The notes: generated from the letters alone by a model not told the origin. DNA of 64,000 nt from GCA-003244245 sp052390115 (GCA_052390115.1 JBQTHE010000006.1:1-64000); one strand, 5' to 3'; positions 24,219-33,660 are shown, counted from the stretch's first letter. Program-made: numbers and translations.

Positions 24219-25436
24219 ATGGCTGCGGACATCGTGCCGATCGAACTCGCCCTGACCGCCGGGGACCTGGTGACGCTGTGGGCGCCCCGCTGGCGTGAGG
24301 ACAGCGAGGAATGGGAGGCCTTTCTCGGCGACGACGAGCACCTCTTCGCCTTCCCCGACGTTGCGGCACTGGTCGGTTTCGTGCGCACCGCCAGCGACCA
24401 CGACCTCGTCGACCATCCGGCTTGGGCGCTGGTGAGGCGGCTGCCCGCGGTGGATCTGCGACCCGAGGAGTCCCGGCGTTACGACCTCGTCGGAGTGCCC
24501 GAGCTGGTCGCGCAACCGCCGGACACCTGGGTGATCGGTGACCTCGCCGAGGTGGTGTCGATGTTGCGCTCACTGGCCGACGTCTGCAGCCTGGATGTGG
24601 TGCACGAGGTGCTCGGCGCCACCTCAGGGTTCGACATGCTCGGAGGGGGCACCCTGGCATTCGGCGGCCGGGAGGGCGAACGGCGCTGGGAGGCGCTGTG
24701 CACCGTGATCGCACAGCGCTGGGATGACGTGCTCGATGCAATCGACGGGGTGGTCCGCACTCCCGACGTCGATGCCACGGCGCTGGCCACGGCGCAGACC
24801 GAACTGGCCGACGCCGATGCTGTCACCGGAAACGCAGCTACCGAGGAAATGGCCACCGACGCCGAAGCCGCACCGAACCCCGCTCTTGCGTTCTGGTCGG
24901 AGGTCGGCATCGACCCGATCCGGATCATCAGCGATCTGGGCGATCACTACACGCTGCGCTGCTACCTCGACAATGCGCCGGTCTTCCTCGGCCGCAGCGG
25001 CCGTATCGAGGTCTTCAGCTCGCTACGCTCGCTATCCCGCTACCTCGCCGACAACCCCAAGGGCCACGACCTCGCCGAGGTGTCCACCTGGTCGCAGGTG
25101 ACCGAACAGGCGCACGCCGGCGAACTCGAGGTGGCAGTCGACCACGGCAACAGCTACGTGCTCGCCGGTCTGGCCGACGACCTCATCGGGGGTCCCGAGA
25201 CCGTCGATCCCGGGCAGCTCGAGCTGGCCGTGGAACTGATCACCGACGCCGAACAGTGGGCCGGATCGGACGCCGCCGACAAGGCGCTGGCGGGTTCCGA
25301 GCCACTGGGCTGGCTGGTCTCCTTCCTGCTGCGGCCGGACCCGACACGGCTGGCACCCAGCGCTCCCTTCGACGCCGAGGCGGCAGCCTGGCGGGTCCTG
25401 GTCGCGGGTGTCGAGGACCGGCTGAACGTGCATTGA
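24219..25436 (+). CDS. Conserved actinobacterial protein of unknown function
   Basis: A 405-residue acidic protein with no signal peptide or membrane segment. The N-terminus (PIELALTAGDLVTLWAPRW) and the repeated theme of an acidic, aromatic segment (EEWEAFLGDDEHLFAFPDVAAL, later HYTLRCYLDNAPVFLGRSG) suggest two related halves joined by an alanine-rich linker near residues 185-220. I recall a homologue near deoA and cdd in mycobacteria (Rv3311), and cytidine deaminase is close by here too. No catalytic motif is visible. The start at ATG 24219 gives the conserved N-terminus directly. Confidence 0.8.
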   Translation: MAADIVPIELALTAGDLVTLWAPRWREDSEEWEAFLGDDEHLFAFPDVAALVGFVRTASDHDLVDHPAWALVRRLPAVDLRPEESRRYDLVGVPELVAQPPDTWVIGDLAEVVSMLRSLADVCSLDVVHEVLGATSGFDMLGGGTLAFGGREGERRWEALCTVIAQRWDDVLDAIDGVVRTPDVDATALATAQTELADADAVTGNAATEEMATDAEAAPNPALAFWSEVGIDPIRIISDLGDHYTLRCYLDNAPVFLGRSGRIEVFSSLRSLSRYLADNPKGHDLAEVSTWSQVTEQAHAGELEVAVDHGNSYVLAGLADDLIGGPETVDPGQLELAVELITDAEQWAGSDAADKALAGSEPLGWLVSFLLRPDPTRLAPSAPFDAEAAAWRVLVAGVEDRLNVH

Positions 25437-25535
25437 CCTGCGCACACGTCGCCCGATTGTCGCAACGGCCGGCGAGCTGGCTAGGATGCGCGCCCGACCA
25501 TGCCGGCCCGCCCTCCTCACCGAAAGCCCACGCCT

Positions 25536-26579
25536 GTGAGCAATTACAGCAACAGCCCCGCAACGCAGTCCTTTGATCGGATGCGCAGCATGCTCGTGCG
25601 TGCCGCCGAGATCCGCGACAGCGAGCAGCAGCAGATCTTCGACGCGCTGGACGAGATCCACGCCCGGCTGGCTCCCCTGGAGTCGCTGGGTTCGGTTCGC
25701 AAGCGTCTCTCGGAGATGCCGGACCGCACCGAGGTCAGCGTGCTGGCCGAGCGGGTCGACGAGGTGCTGTCGAGGCTCGAAACGCAGGACAACGCCGTCG
25801 CCGCGTTGTCTCGCGCCGTCGAGTCGATCGTGGACCGGCTGACCAAGCCGTTCGCCGAGCTCGGCGGGCGGCTGGACGGGATGGCGGGCCGGTTCGAAGG
25901 CGTCTGCGGCCGGATGGACGGCCTGGAGGACCGGATCGCTGGACTGCACAAGCGGATCGACGACCTGGACCATCACCTCGACCGGCAGGACGCGAGACTC
26001 GACGGGCTGCCCGCCGCCGTGCACGGGCCGGTGCGGGAGCTGATCGGCACCGCCGAGTTGGGGTTGCGGGGTCGGCTGGACGAGGTTGACAAGGGCATGC
26101 ACGAGCGCCTCGACGGGGTGCAGCAGTTCGCGGGTGAGGCCACCGACGGGCTGGGCAGCCGCGTCGTCGAGACTCGCGAGTCATTGTCCGGTGCGCTGGA
26201 TTCGGTCACCCAGCGGCTGGACACGATGTCGGGGCGGCTGGACGCGCTGGAGGAGGGCGTCGGTGGCCGGATCAGCTCGGTCAGCGAGCGTTTGGGGGAG
26301 CGCTTGGGAGAGCTGGACGGTGCGCTCGCATATCGTCCCGACACCGACTCGATGGCCGGCCTGGTCCGGCAGGCGAACGAAGAGTCCGAGGTGCGCTACA
26401 CCGCCCAACTGGACGAGGCGATGGCCACCTTCGCCGAGATCATCATGGGTGGGACGCCAGCTCCGCTGAACCCCACACCCCCGCCACCGCCGCGACCGGC
26501 CCAGCGCCGGGCCCGCAACGGCGCCAAGAATCCGAGGCCCACGGAAAACATGGATTCCGAGGCGGCGGCGACGTCCTGA
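25536..26579 (+). CDS. Coiled-coil protein of unknown function
   Basis: A 347-residue protein from GTG 25536. Residues about 15-290 are almost entirely heptad-rich helix with a recurring R-LDGL / RIDDLD / RLDALEEG pattern, so a long coiled coil is likely. The C-terminus has a proline run (TPPPPPRPAQ) and a basic end. There is no signal peptide or membrane anchor. A structural or polar-scaffold role is plausible but not shown. It lies between the preceding hypothetical gene and convergent cytidine deaminase, 17 bp from the latter's stop. Confidence 0.78.
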   Translation: MSNYSNSPATQSFDRMRSMLVRAAEIRDSEQQQIFDALDEIHARLAPLESLGSVRKRLSEMPDRTEVSVLAERVDEVLSRLETQDNAVAALSRAVESIVDRLTKPFAELGGRLDGMAGRFEGVCGRMDGLEDRIAGLHKRIDDLDHHLDRQDARLDGLPAAVHGPVRELIGTAELGLRGRLDEVDKGMHERLDGVQQFAGEATDGLGSRVVETRESLSGALDSVTQRLDTMSGRLDALEEGVGGRISSVSERLGERLGELDGALAYRPDTDSMAGLVRQANEESEVRYTAQLDEAMATFAEIIMGGTPAPLNPTPPPPPRPAQRRARNGAKNPRPTENMDSEAAATS

Positions 26580-26596
26580 CCCGCCGCCCGCTGATC

Positions 26597-26971
26597 TCAC
26601 AGGTCAAAGGCATCAGGCAGCAGCTCGCGCAACGGGCGCACGCCGCGCGAGGTGTCCACCAGGCAGTCGGGCCCGCCGAGCTCCTGGAGCACCTGACGGC
26701 AGCGTCCGCAGGGCATCAGCAACTCCCCGATGCCCGAGCGGCAGGCCACCGCCACGAACCGGCCGCCACCTGACAGCCGCAGCTGCCCGGCCATCGTGCA
26801 TTCGGCGCAGAGCGTCACGCCGTAGGAGGCGTTCTCCACATTGCAGCCGGTCACCACGCGGCCGTCGTCGCACAGCGCGGCTGCACCCACCCGGAGCCCG
26901 GAGTAAGGGCAGTACCCGAACGCGGCGGCCTGCATCGCGGCGGACCGCAGCGCATCCCAGTCGACCTGCAC
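26597..26971 (-). CDS. cdd: Cytidine deaminase
   Basis: Deaminates cytidine and deoxycytidine to the uracil nucleosides in pyrimidine salvage. It has 124 residues from GTG 26971, the length of the homotetrameric class. The zinc site is complete: CNVENASYGVTLCAECTMAG supplies the first cysteine ligand and catalytic glutamate region, and MPCGRCRQVLQE gives the two remaining cysteines. YCPYSGLRVGAA marks the nucleoside-binding start. Together with purine nucleoside phosphorylase it forms a nucleoside-salvage neighbourhood. Confidence 0.94.
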   Translation of the reverse strand: MQVDWDALRSAAMQAAAFGYCPYSGLRVGAAALCDDGRVVTGCNVENASYGVTLCAECTMAGQLRLSGGGRFVAVACRSGIGELLMPCGRCRQVLQELGGPDCLVDTSRGVRPLRELLPDAFDL

Positions 26972-27040
26972 GACGCAAGCATCCCTTATCGATATGTCCC
27001 CCTCCCGATCGTCGCAGCCCGGCCAGCTAGCCTTCACCCG

Positions 27041-28345
27041 GTGCGCACGATCCGGTCCCGGGCGGTCGTGGCCCTGATCGCCGCCGTCGGCGCGGCAACC
27101 CTGCTCAGTGCGATACCCGGCGCCGCCCAGCCCAGCGCCCACCCGCCCGGCGCCGCTCAGCCCCCTGTGATCGCCTCGAATACCGCAGGATGCCCGCACC
27201 AGATCACCCCGCCCCCGCCGGTCGACCTCTCCGAGGTCCCGGCTCCGGGCACCCCGGTACCCCGGCCGATGACCGTGCCGAACCATTCGGTGGGTGGGCC
27301 GCTGATGGGCGTGTGCGGCCTGGTGCTGCCGTTGGGCGCACCCGCCCCGCCAGCGGGAATCAGCGCAACGTCCTGGTTGGTGGCCGACGCCGACTCCGGC
27401 GAGGTGCTTGCCGCCAGGGGCCCACACGCACGAAACCGCCCGGCATCGACGATCAAGCTGTTGACCGCCCTGCTGGCCGTCGATCAGCTTCCCCTCAAGC
27501 GGGTCGTCGTCGCCACGCAGGCCGACGCCGACCAGGAGGGCAGCAGGGCGGGTCTCGGGCCGGGAGGCCGCTACACCGTCCGGCAACTACTCACCGGCCT
27601 GCTGCTGGTCTCCGGTAATGACACTGCACACGCCCTGGCCGAGCAGCTGGGTGGGGTAGCTGAGACCGTCGAGCAGATGAACGGGCTGGCGGGGCGGCTG
27701 GGCGCGCTGGATACCCGCGCTGCCACCCCGTCCGGATTGGACGGTCCGGGCATGAGCAGCTCAGCCTACGACCTGGCGCTGGCGTTGCGCGAGGTACTCG
27801 ACCGGCCGCTGCTCGCTGAACTACTGGCCACCCGGCAGGTGGACTTCCCCGGCTTCGGTGGCCAGCCTGGGTTCGTGCTCAGCAACGACAACAAGCTGCT
27901 CAGGAACTACCCCGGCGCGCTGGGTGGCAAGACCGGATTCACCGACGACGCCCGGCACACCCTGGTCGACGCCGCCCAGCGCGGCGGGCGGCGCCTGATC
28001 GTGGTGCTGATGCGGGGTGAGCAGCGGCCGGTGCCGATGTGGCAGCAGGCCGCCCGCTTACTGGACTACGGGTTCGCGCTGCCCGCTGGCCGCCCGATCG
28101 GGCAGCTGGTGGATCAGGCTCCCCCGCCCGAGCCGGTCGCAACAACTCCTGTCACACCACCACCGGGAGCGATTCCCGGCGCGGTCCCGACCCCTCCGCC
28201 AGCTGGTGTCCAAGCCGCACCCCGCCGATGGGCCGGCGGAGCCCCCGGCGCCGGCAGTCTGGTCCCGGTGGCGCTATGGATCGGCCTGGCGATCGCCGTG
28301 CTCACCGTGCTCGGCGTTCTGGTGGCCCGGCAACGCCACCGCTAG
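27041..28345 (+). CDS. D-alanyl-D-alanine carboxypeptidase (DacB/PBP5-like)
   Basis: Trims the terminal D-alanine of peptidoglycan stem peptides outside the membrane. The 434-residue product has a signal peptide (RAVVALIAAVGAATLLSA), a proline-rich stretch, then the S11 peptidase domain. Catalytic motifs are ASTIKLLTAL (SxxK), VSGNDTA (SxN) and GGKTGFTDDA (KTG). A proline-rich spacer of about 50 residues ends in a membrane helix (LVPVALWIGLAIAVLTVLGV) and RQRHR, so it is tethered at the C-terminus. It starts at GTG 27041, divergent from cdd across 69 bp. M. tuberculosis dacB1 is similar. Confidence 0.94.
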   Translation: MRTIRSRAVVALIAAVGAATLLSAIPGAAQPSAHPPGAAQPPVIASNTAGCPHQITPPPPVDLSEVPAPGTPVPRPMTVPNHSVGGPLMGVCGLVLPLGAPAPPAGISATSWLVADADSGEVLAARGPHARNRPASTIKLLTALLAVDQLPLKRVVVATQADADQEGSRAGLGPGGRYTVRQLLTGLLLVSGNDTAHALAEQLGGVAETVEQMNGLAGRLGALDTRAATPSGLDGPGMSSSAYDLALALREVLDRPLLAELLATRQVDFPGFGGQPGFVLSNDNKLLRNYPGALGGKTGFTDDARHTLVDAAQRGGRRLIVVLMRGEQRPVPMWQQAARLLDYGFALPAGRPIGQLVDQAPPPEPVATTPVTPPPGAIPGAVPTPPPAGVQAAPRRWAGGAPGAGSLVPVALWIGLAIAVLTVLGVLVARQRHR

Positions 28346-28423
28346 CTGATCGATGTCGAGAGGTCAGCAGCGACCACCACCTTTGGCGCCACAGTAACGT
28401 CGTGGTGCCGTATTATTGGCGCC

Positions 28424-28657
28424 ATGCCCGCTGTCCAGATCAAGGATGTTCCAGCCGACGTGCACGAGGTGCTCCGCAAGCGGGCCCGAGCCGCTGGCAA
28501 GTCTTTACAGGAGTACCTGCGCAGCACGCTGATTGCCCAGGCTCGGCAACCCACCCTGCAGGAGATCTTCGACGAGGTGGAGCACGATCCGGCGCCCTCG
28601 TCAGCTTCCCTGCAGACCGCCACAGCCCTCGTGCGGGAAGCCCGCGACGGCACGTGA
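28424..28657 (+). CDS. VapB/FitA-type ribbon-helix-helix antitoxin
   Basis: A 77-residue protein. The N-terminal ribbon-helix-helix (VQIKDVPADVHEVLRKRA then GKSLQEYLRSTL) binds DNA. The acidic C-terminus (EIFDEVEHDPAPS) would wrap the toxin. Its stop overlaps the toxin GTG (GTGA), the standard coupling. The start ATG follows TATTAT and sits in GGCGCC, a 6-bp palindrome that recurs about 34 bp upstream (TTGGCGCCA near 28383 and 28417), a likely autoregulatory site. Transcription may be leaderless. Confidence 0.92.
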   Translation: MPAVQIKDVPADVHEVLRKRARAAGKSLQEYLRSTLIAQARQPTLQEIFDEVEHDPAPSSASLQTATALVREARDGT

Positions 28658-29061
28658 TCGTCATCGACGCGTCGGTCCTCGTCACCGCACTAGTCGATGA
28701 CGGAGTCGACGGGCGAAGCATCCGTGGCCGGCTGCAGGGTGCGGAATTGACCGCCCCGGCCCACGTGGACGTCGAGTTCCTGCACGCCCTGCGCGGTTTG
28801 GTGAGGTCGGAGCAGACCTCACCGGGGCGGGCTGATCGGGCTATAGCCCACCTTGTGCGCTTACCCGTGCGGCGGTTCGAACTCCCCGCTGTCGCGTCCC
28901 GCACCTGGCAACTGCGGGAAAACCTCACGCCCTACGACGCCGCGTATGTCGCACTCGCCGAACTGCTGTCGGCGCCACTCGTGACGTCCGACGCCCGCCT
29001 TGCCAGGGCCACCGGATCGCGCTGCGTCATCGAGCTCATCCGGGGTGTCCAAGCCGGCTGA
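28654..29061 (+). CDS. VapC-type PIN-domain ribonuclease toxin
   Basis: A 135-residue PIN nuclease from GTG 28654. Catalytic acidic residues appear in IVIDASVLVTAL (Asp near residue 5), HVDVEFLHALRG (Glu), TPYDAAYVALAE (Asp) and LVTSDARLA (Asp), so the active site looks intact. VapC toxins cleave tRNA or rRNA when the antitoxin is degraded. The 3' end overlaps the ABC exporter gene on the opposite strand by 26 bp. It contrasts with the truncated PIN relic at 5822. Confidence 0.93.
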   Translation: MIVIDASVLVTALVDDGVDGRSIRGRLQGAELTAPAHVDVEFLHALRGLVRSEQTSPGRADRAIAHLVRLPVRRFELPAVASRTWQLRENLTPYDAAYVALAELLSAPLVTSDARLARATGSRCVIELIRGVQAG

Positions 29062-31030
29062 GCTCGTCGGTGCTGTCGAGGTAGGCCCGGGCTTGCAGGG
29101 TGAACAGCTCGGCGTATCCGCCGCCGCGGGCCATCAGCTCCTGGTGGGTGCCTTGCTCGGTGACCCGGCCGTGGTCCAGCACGATGATCTGGTCCGCGTG
29201 GCGGATATTGGCCAACCGGTGGGTGATCAGCACTGTCGTCCGGGTAGCTGCCGGACTCTCGCCGTTACCGGACATGGCATTCCTGCGACTGAGCGACTGC
29301 AAAGATTGGAACACGGCGTGCTCGGCGCGGGCGTCCATCGCGGCGGTGGGTTCGTCGGCGACGAGCAGGGGGGCGTCGCGGTACAGACCGCGGGCGACGC
29401 TGATCCGCTGCCACTGCCCACCGGACAGGTCGTGCCCGTTCTGGAACTCGCGGGACAGCACGGTGTCCCAGCCGTCGGGAAGCTCGGCGACAACAGCGTC
29501 GGCGCCGGAATCGGCCGCGGCGGCGGCGAGCACGCTGCTGCCGGGGTCGGAGCGTTCCAGCCGACCGATGCGGATATTGTTCGCGGCCGTCATCGGCCAC
29601 TCGACGGGATCCTGCAGCACGACAGCTACCTGGGAGTGCAGCTCACGCTGGTCGACCTTCGCGATGTCCACTCCGTCCCAGCTCACCCGTCCCTGATCAG
29701 GCAGGTAGAGCCCGGTGATCACCTTGGCGAGGGTGGACTTGCCGGAGCCGTTCTCTCCGACCAGCGCCACGACCTGCCCGCGCTTGATCGTCAAACTGAC
29801 CCGGTCCAGGGCGGGTTCATCCTTGCCTGGGTAGCTGAAGGACACCTCGTGCAACTCGATGAGCTGTGGATCGCCCGGCAGCTGTTGCTCGGGAGCGGTC
29901 CGGTGGTGGCGGCGGGCTTGGGCTAGGCAGCTGGTCAGCATGTCGAGGTAGAAGCTGTGCTCGAAGAGCTGGTTGGCGGCGAACACCGTGGTGGACACCG
30001 CCGAGCTAGCGGTGCGCATCGCGACCGCCGCCGCCCCGGCCAGGGCCAGCGGCAGCGCCCCGGTGTAGAGCAGCAGGCCGAGTACGCCGTAGCCCAGTGC
30101 CGTGCCGATCCCGGCCAGGCCCCGGCCGACCAGCCGGATCGCGGTCTTACGGTGCTCCACCGCAACGGCCTCGGCGGCAAGCTGGGATCCGATCCGCCGG
30201 TGCTCGCCCAACAAGGTGTCCTGGGTGGTGAAGGCGCGGACCTCGGCCGCCTGGCGCCGGCTGGTGATGATGTCGCCGGTGACCCCCAGCCGGCGCATCC
30301 GCGACACCATCCGCACAAACGACTCGTAGCCCAGCATCGCCGACCGCACGCTGGCCCAGCCATTGGGCACCGCGGCCAGCAGCACCACCGGCGCCAACAC
30401 GGGGTTGAGCAGGCCCGCGGTGACGATCGCGGCAGCGAGCGTGATCGTCGAGCTGAGCAGGTTCCCGACATCGCCCACTCCTCGGCGGACGCTCATGAGC
30501 CCCTGCGCCGATGCCCGGCGCACCAGCTCCATGAAATCCGCGTCGTCGAAGGCGACCAGCTCCGCGCCGATCACCGCCGCATGCAGCTCGTCCTGGGCGC
30601 GCAGCTCCACCCGCGGGGCCAGCACCGCCTGCACGGCGCCGACCGCCGCGTCCAGCAGCCCCCGGGCCGCATAGGAGGCCATCACCAGCGCCAGCGCCGG
30701 TAACGCTGCCACCACCCGCTGCGGGGTTGGGCCCTGCTCCAACAGCTGGGTTAGCACAGTCGCGGTGGCCAGCAACCCGAATGCCGTCGTACACCCCGCG
30801 ACCAGCTCGACAGCGGCGGCCAGCAACGTCAATCGCGGCGAGGTCTGCCAAGCCAGCCGCACCAGCACGCCCAGCGCGACCGGTGCCGCGCGCAGCATCC
30901 GGCAGGTGGCAGAGCCGGCCATTGCCTCATAGACTGTCGCCCACGACGGGGTCGTAAGGTCATCGACCCCGATCAGCGTCGGCGCGCCCGGATCGGGTGC
31001 GGCCGCGTTAGTGCCCCGCCTGAATCGCAT
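29036..31030 (-). CDS. ABC exporter, fused permease and ATPase
   Basis: A 664-residue half-transporter. After about 50 polar residues, a membrane domain with about six hydrophobic segments (for example LTLLAAAVELVAGCTTAFGL and GLLNPVLAPVVLLAAV) precedes the nucleotide-binding domain. That domain holds the Walker A VGENGSGKST, signature HDLSGGQWQR, Walker B PLLVADEPTAAMD and H-loop VLITHRL. No peptidase domain is seen. I chose ATG 31030 because GGGAGGG lies 4-5 bp upstream; ATG codons at 31033 and 31054 are alternatives. The substrate is unknown. It is divergent from cinA. Confidence 0.9.
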   Translation of the reverse strand: MRFRRGTNAAAPDPGAPTLIGVDDLTTPSWATVYEAMAGSATCRMLRAAPVALGVLVRLAWQTSPRLTLLAAAVELVAGCTTAFGLLATATVLTQLLEQGPTPQRVVAALPALALVMASYAARGLLDAAVGAVQAVLAPRVELRAQDELHAAVIGAELVAFDDADFMELVRRASAQGLMSVRRGVGDVGNLLSSTITLAAAIVTAGLLNPVLAPVVLLAAVPNGWASVRSAMLGYESFVRMVSRMRRLGVTGDIITSRRQAAEVRAFTTQDTLLGEHRRIGSQLAAEAVAVEHRKTAIRLVGRGLAGIGTALGYGVLGLLLYTGALPLALAGAAAVAMRTASSAVSTTVFAANQLFEHSFYLDMLTSCLAQARRHHRTAPEQQLPGDPQLIELHEVSFSYPGKDEPALDRVSLTIKRGQVVALVGENGSGKSTLAKVITGLYLPDQGRVSWDGVDIAKVDQRELHSQVAVVLQDPVEWPMTAANNIRIGRLERSDPGSSVLAAAAADSGADAVVAELPDGWDTVLSREFQNGHDLSGGQWQRISVARGLYRDAPLLVADEPTAAMDARAEHAVFQSLQSLSRRNAMSGNGESPAATRTTVLITHRLANIRHADQIIVLDHGRVTEQGTHQELMARGGGYAELFTLQARAYLDSTDELSRLGHPG

Positions 31031-31079
31031 CATGCCCTCCCACCGGCCAAGCATGCCCGCCGCGCTAGCGTGCCGTCTC

Positions 31080-32369
31080 GTGAGTAATCACGGCACCGGC
31101 GTCCGCGCCGGGATCGTCGTCACCGGGACGGAGCTGCTCAGTGGTCAGCTCACCGACCGCAACGGCCCCTGGCTAGCACAGCGGTTGGGCGAGCTTGGCG
31201 TGGAGGTGGCACACCTGCTCTGCGTCGGTGATCGCCAGGAGGACCTGGCGGCGACCTTGCGCTTCCTCGGCGACCAGCGCGTCGACCTGATCGTCACCAG
31301 CGGTGGGCTCGGGCCGACCGCCGATGATCTGACCACCGAGGTGGTCGCCGGGTTCGCCGGGGTCGAGCTTGAGCTCGACGAGGCGATGGAGCGGCAGATC
31401 GCCGACATCCTCGCCCGGTTCCGCCACCTGTCGAATTTCAGCCCGGAAGCGCTGCGGGTGGCGAACCGCAAGCAGGCAATGGTGCCCCGCGGCGCCGAGC
31501 CTCTTGACCCGGTGGGGACGGCACCAGGGCTGGTGGTCGGAGTGCCCGGGGGGCCGACGGTGATCGTGCTGCCCGGGCCACCCCGCGAGCTGCAGACGAT
31601 GTGGCCCGCAGCGCTGGCCACCCCCGCCGTCCGGGCCGTGCTGGCGCGCACCCGGCCTTTCGAGATCTCCCGGCTGCGGCTGTTCGGGCTGCCCGAGTCG
31701 GAGATCGCGGCGACGCTGCGCGAGGTGAGCGCGACGCTGGACCTCGCCCCGCTGGAGATCACCACCTGCCTGCGGCGCGCCGAGCTGGAGATAGATATCC
31801 GGCATCGGCCCGGCGTCGGCGCGACCCGGGATGCGCTGGTCGAGGCGATCCGCAGCCGGCATGCCCAGTACCTGTTCTCGACCGATGGGACCTCGCTGGA
31901 CGACCAGCTGGCCGGCCTGCTGCAGGGCCGGCTGATCGGGCTCGCGGAATCGTGCAGCGGTGGGTTGATGGCGGCCCGGCTCACCGAGCGGCCCGGGTCC
32001 TCGGACTACGTCGCGGGCGGCGTGATGGCCTACTCCAACGCCGCCAAGACCGAGCTGCTCGGAGTGCCCGCGGAGCTGATCGAGCAGCACGGTGCGGTGT
32101 CACCGGAGGTGGCTAGGGCGATGGCCGACGGGGCCCGGCAACGCTTCGGCGCCGACGTCGGCGCCGCCATCACCGGAGTGGCCGGTCCGGGCGGGGGCAC
32201 CGACGCCAAACCGGTCGGCTACGTGTGCGTCTGCGTCACGACCAGCGACGGCGCAGTCGTGGCCCGCGACCCGGTGCTGCCCGGTGATCGGGCCGAGATC
32301 CGCGACCGGTCGGTGGCCGTCGCGATGCATCTCGTCCGGCGGGTGCTGATCAGGCCAGACCCAGCCTGA
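31080..32369 (+). CDS. cinA: CinA-family protein (nicotinamide-nucleotide amidohydrolase)
   Basis: A 429-residue two-domain protein. The N-terminal MoaB/MogA-like domain has AGIVVTGTELLSGQLTDRNG, TSGGLGPTADDLT and the family stretch GAEPLDPVGTAPGL. The C-terminal PncC domain has LIGLAESCSGGLMAARLTE (catalytic serine region), VAGGVMAYSNAAKTELLGV and AITGVAGPGGG. The family recycles NMN by deamidation, and the N-domain acts as an ADP-ribose pyrophosphatase in characterised members. It starts with GTG 31080. Gene order does not tie it to competence here. Confidence 0.93.
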   Translation: MSNHGTGVRAGIVVTGTELLSGQLTDRNGPWLAQRLGELGVEVAHLLCVGDRQEDLAATLRFLGDQRVDLIVTSGGLGPTADDLTTEVVAGFAGVELELDEAMERQIADILARFRHLSNFSPEALRVANRKQAMVPRGAEPLDPVGTAPGLVVGVPGGPTVIVLPGPPRELQTMWPAALATPAVRAVLARTRPFEISRLRLFGLPESEIAATLREVSATLDLAPLEITTCLRRAELEIDIRHRPGVGATRDALVEAIRSRHAQYLFSTDGTSLDDQLAGLLQGRLIGLAESCSGGLMAARLTERPGSSDYVAGGVMAYSNAAKTELLGVPAELIEQHGAVSPEVARAMADGARQRFGADVGAAITGVAGPGGGTDAKPVGYVCVCVTTSDGAVVARDPVLPGDRAEIRDRSVAVAMHLVRRVLIRPDPA

Positions 32370-32374
32370 GACGG

Positions 32375-32566
32375 CTACCGCTCGAGCACGTCGCGGTCCG
32401 ACTTGCCCTTCACCGCGGCGTAGGCAGCCGAGCCGATGAACACCCCGGCACCGATCACCAACGCCCAGAACAGCAGCTCGAATGCAACACCGATGACCCA
32501 ACCCAGCACCATGAACCCGATCCAGATCAACGCGATGATCCCGAGCACCTTGATCACGGTCTGCAT
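32375..32566 (-). CDS. Small two-helix membrane protein
   Basis: A 63-residue protein from ATG 32566, set by GAGGAGA 6 bp upstream. Two hydrophobic segments (VIKVLGIIALIWIGFMVLG and FELLFWALVIGAGVFIGSAAY) are joined by a short turn, and the C-terminus is polar (KGKSDRDVLER). It starts 44 bp after the yhjD-like gene's stop on the same strand and ends convergently 5 bp from the cinA stop. No function is known to me. Confidence 0.78.
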   Translation of the reverse strand: MQTVIKVLGIIALIWIGFMVLGWVIGVAFELLFWALVIGAGVFIGSAAYAAVKGKSDRDVLER

Positions 32567-32610
32567 GACAGTCTCCTCAGCGGGGGGCGGCCTTACCTGC
32601 TGCCTCCAGT

Positions 32611-33630
32611 TCACACCTTGCCAGGGCGAGCCTGCATCGGGGTTTTACCCTGGGCCTCTCCAGGGGGCGCAGCCCGCTGCTCCGGCACCTGCTGGCGGTG
32701 CTCTGGCTCGTCGTCCTGGGATTGACCCGCAGCCGCCCATGCCGTGAGGAACAGCAGGAACCGGGAGACGAAGTAGGCGAACACCATCAGGCCGATCACC
32801 GGGCCGAACAGCTGTCCGGTGGGGCTGGCGGTGACGCTGTCCAGGTAGATGGCGAAGGCCTGCTTGAGCACCTCGAATCCCAGCGCGCCGAGCAACGCCG
32901 CTTGGGTGGCACTGCGCAGCGGGACCGGCTCCCGCGGCAGCCGTGCGATCACCCAGAGGAACACCAGCCACATGCCGGCCACCGACGCCGCCACGGCGAG
33001 GAAAGTCAACACCAGCCGGGCACCGTAGACATCCCCCAGGCCGACCGCCTCCAGCACGACGCTGGCGAAAGCTGTGCCGACACCGGTCAGCGTGAACGAC
33101 AGCACCAGCGCCAGCCCTAGACCGAGCAGCGCCAGCAGGTCGAACACCTTGGTGCGCAGGAAGCCCTCCGATTCGGGTGGCTGCTCACCCTGCGTTGTTT
33201 GCCCCTGGGCCCCACGCCATTGCGCCGTCAGCGCGTCGCGGAGGTTGCCCATCCAGCCCAGCCCGGAGTACAGCGCGCCGAGCAAGCCCACGATCCCGAC
33301 GCCGCTGCGGGACGCGATCGCCCCTTCGACGACCTGGTTGAGGGTGTCGCCCAACCCGGGAGGCGCCGCTGCCTGGATCTGGTCCTGCAACTGGCGCAGC
33401 AGTTCCTGGTTTCCGGCCAGGACGAAGCCGGCGGCCGCGAAGGCGATCATCAACAGCGGTACCAGGGAGAGCACGCTGAAGAACGTGATCGCAGCGGCGT
33501 AGTGGTCGCCGTGGCGCTCGGTGTAGGACTGCCCGGCGCGCACCAGCTGGTCCAACCAGGGGAAGCGCAGCCGGTAGCGCTGGAGCAAACCGGGCTTGGC
33601 GTCCGTCTGCTGTGGACCTGTCCCCCGCAT
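32611..33630 (-). CDS. YhjD/YihY-family inner-membrane protein
   Basis: A 339-residue membrane protein with about six helices, including ITFFSVLSLVPLLMIAFAAAG, LLALLGLGLALVLSFTLTG and LFGPVIGLMVFAYFVSRFLL. The conserved motif GDHYAAAITFFSVLSLVPLL is the family signature. The product begins MRGTGPQQTD and ends in a polar tail. A role in envelope lipid handling has been proposed for relatives but is not settled. It lies 30 bp after trpS on the same strand, as in mycobacteria (trpS-Rv3335c), so the pair is likely co-transcribed. Confidence 0.9.
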   Translation of the reverse strand: MRGTGPQQTDAKPGLLQRYRLRFPWLDQLVRAGQSYTERHGDHYAAAITFFSVLSLVPLLMIAFAAAGFVLAGNQELLRQLQDQIQAAAPPGLGDTLNQVVEGAIASRSGVGIVGLLGALYSGLGWMGNLRDALTAQWRGAQGQTTQGEQPPESEGFLRTKVFDLLALLGLGLALVLSFTLTGVGTAFASVVLEAVGLGDVYGARLVLTFLAVAASVAGMWLVFLWVIARLPREPVPLRSATQAALLGALGFEVLKQAFAIYLDSVTASPTGQLFGPVIGLMVFAYFVSRFLLFLTAWAAAGQSQDDEPEHRQQVPEQRAAPPGEAQGKTPMQARPGKV

Positions 33631-33660
33631 ACCCTGCCACGGTAGTGGGAATATGCGGAT

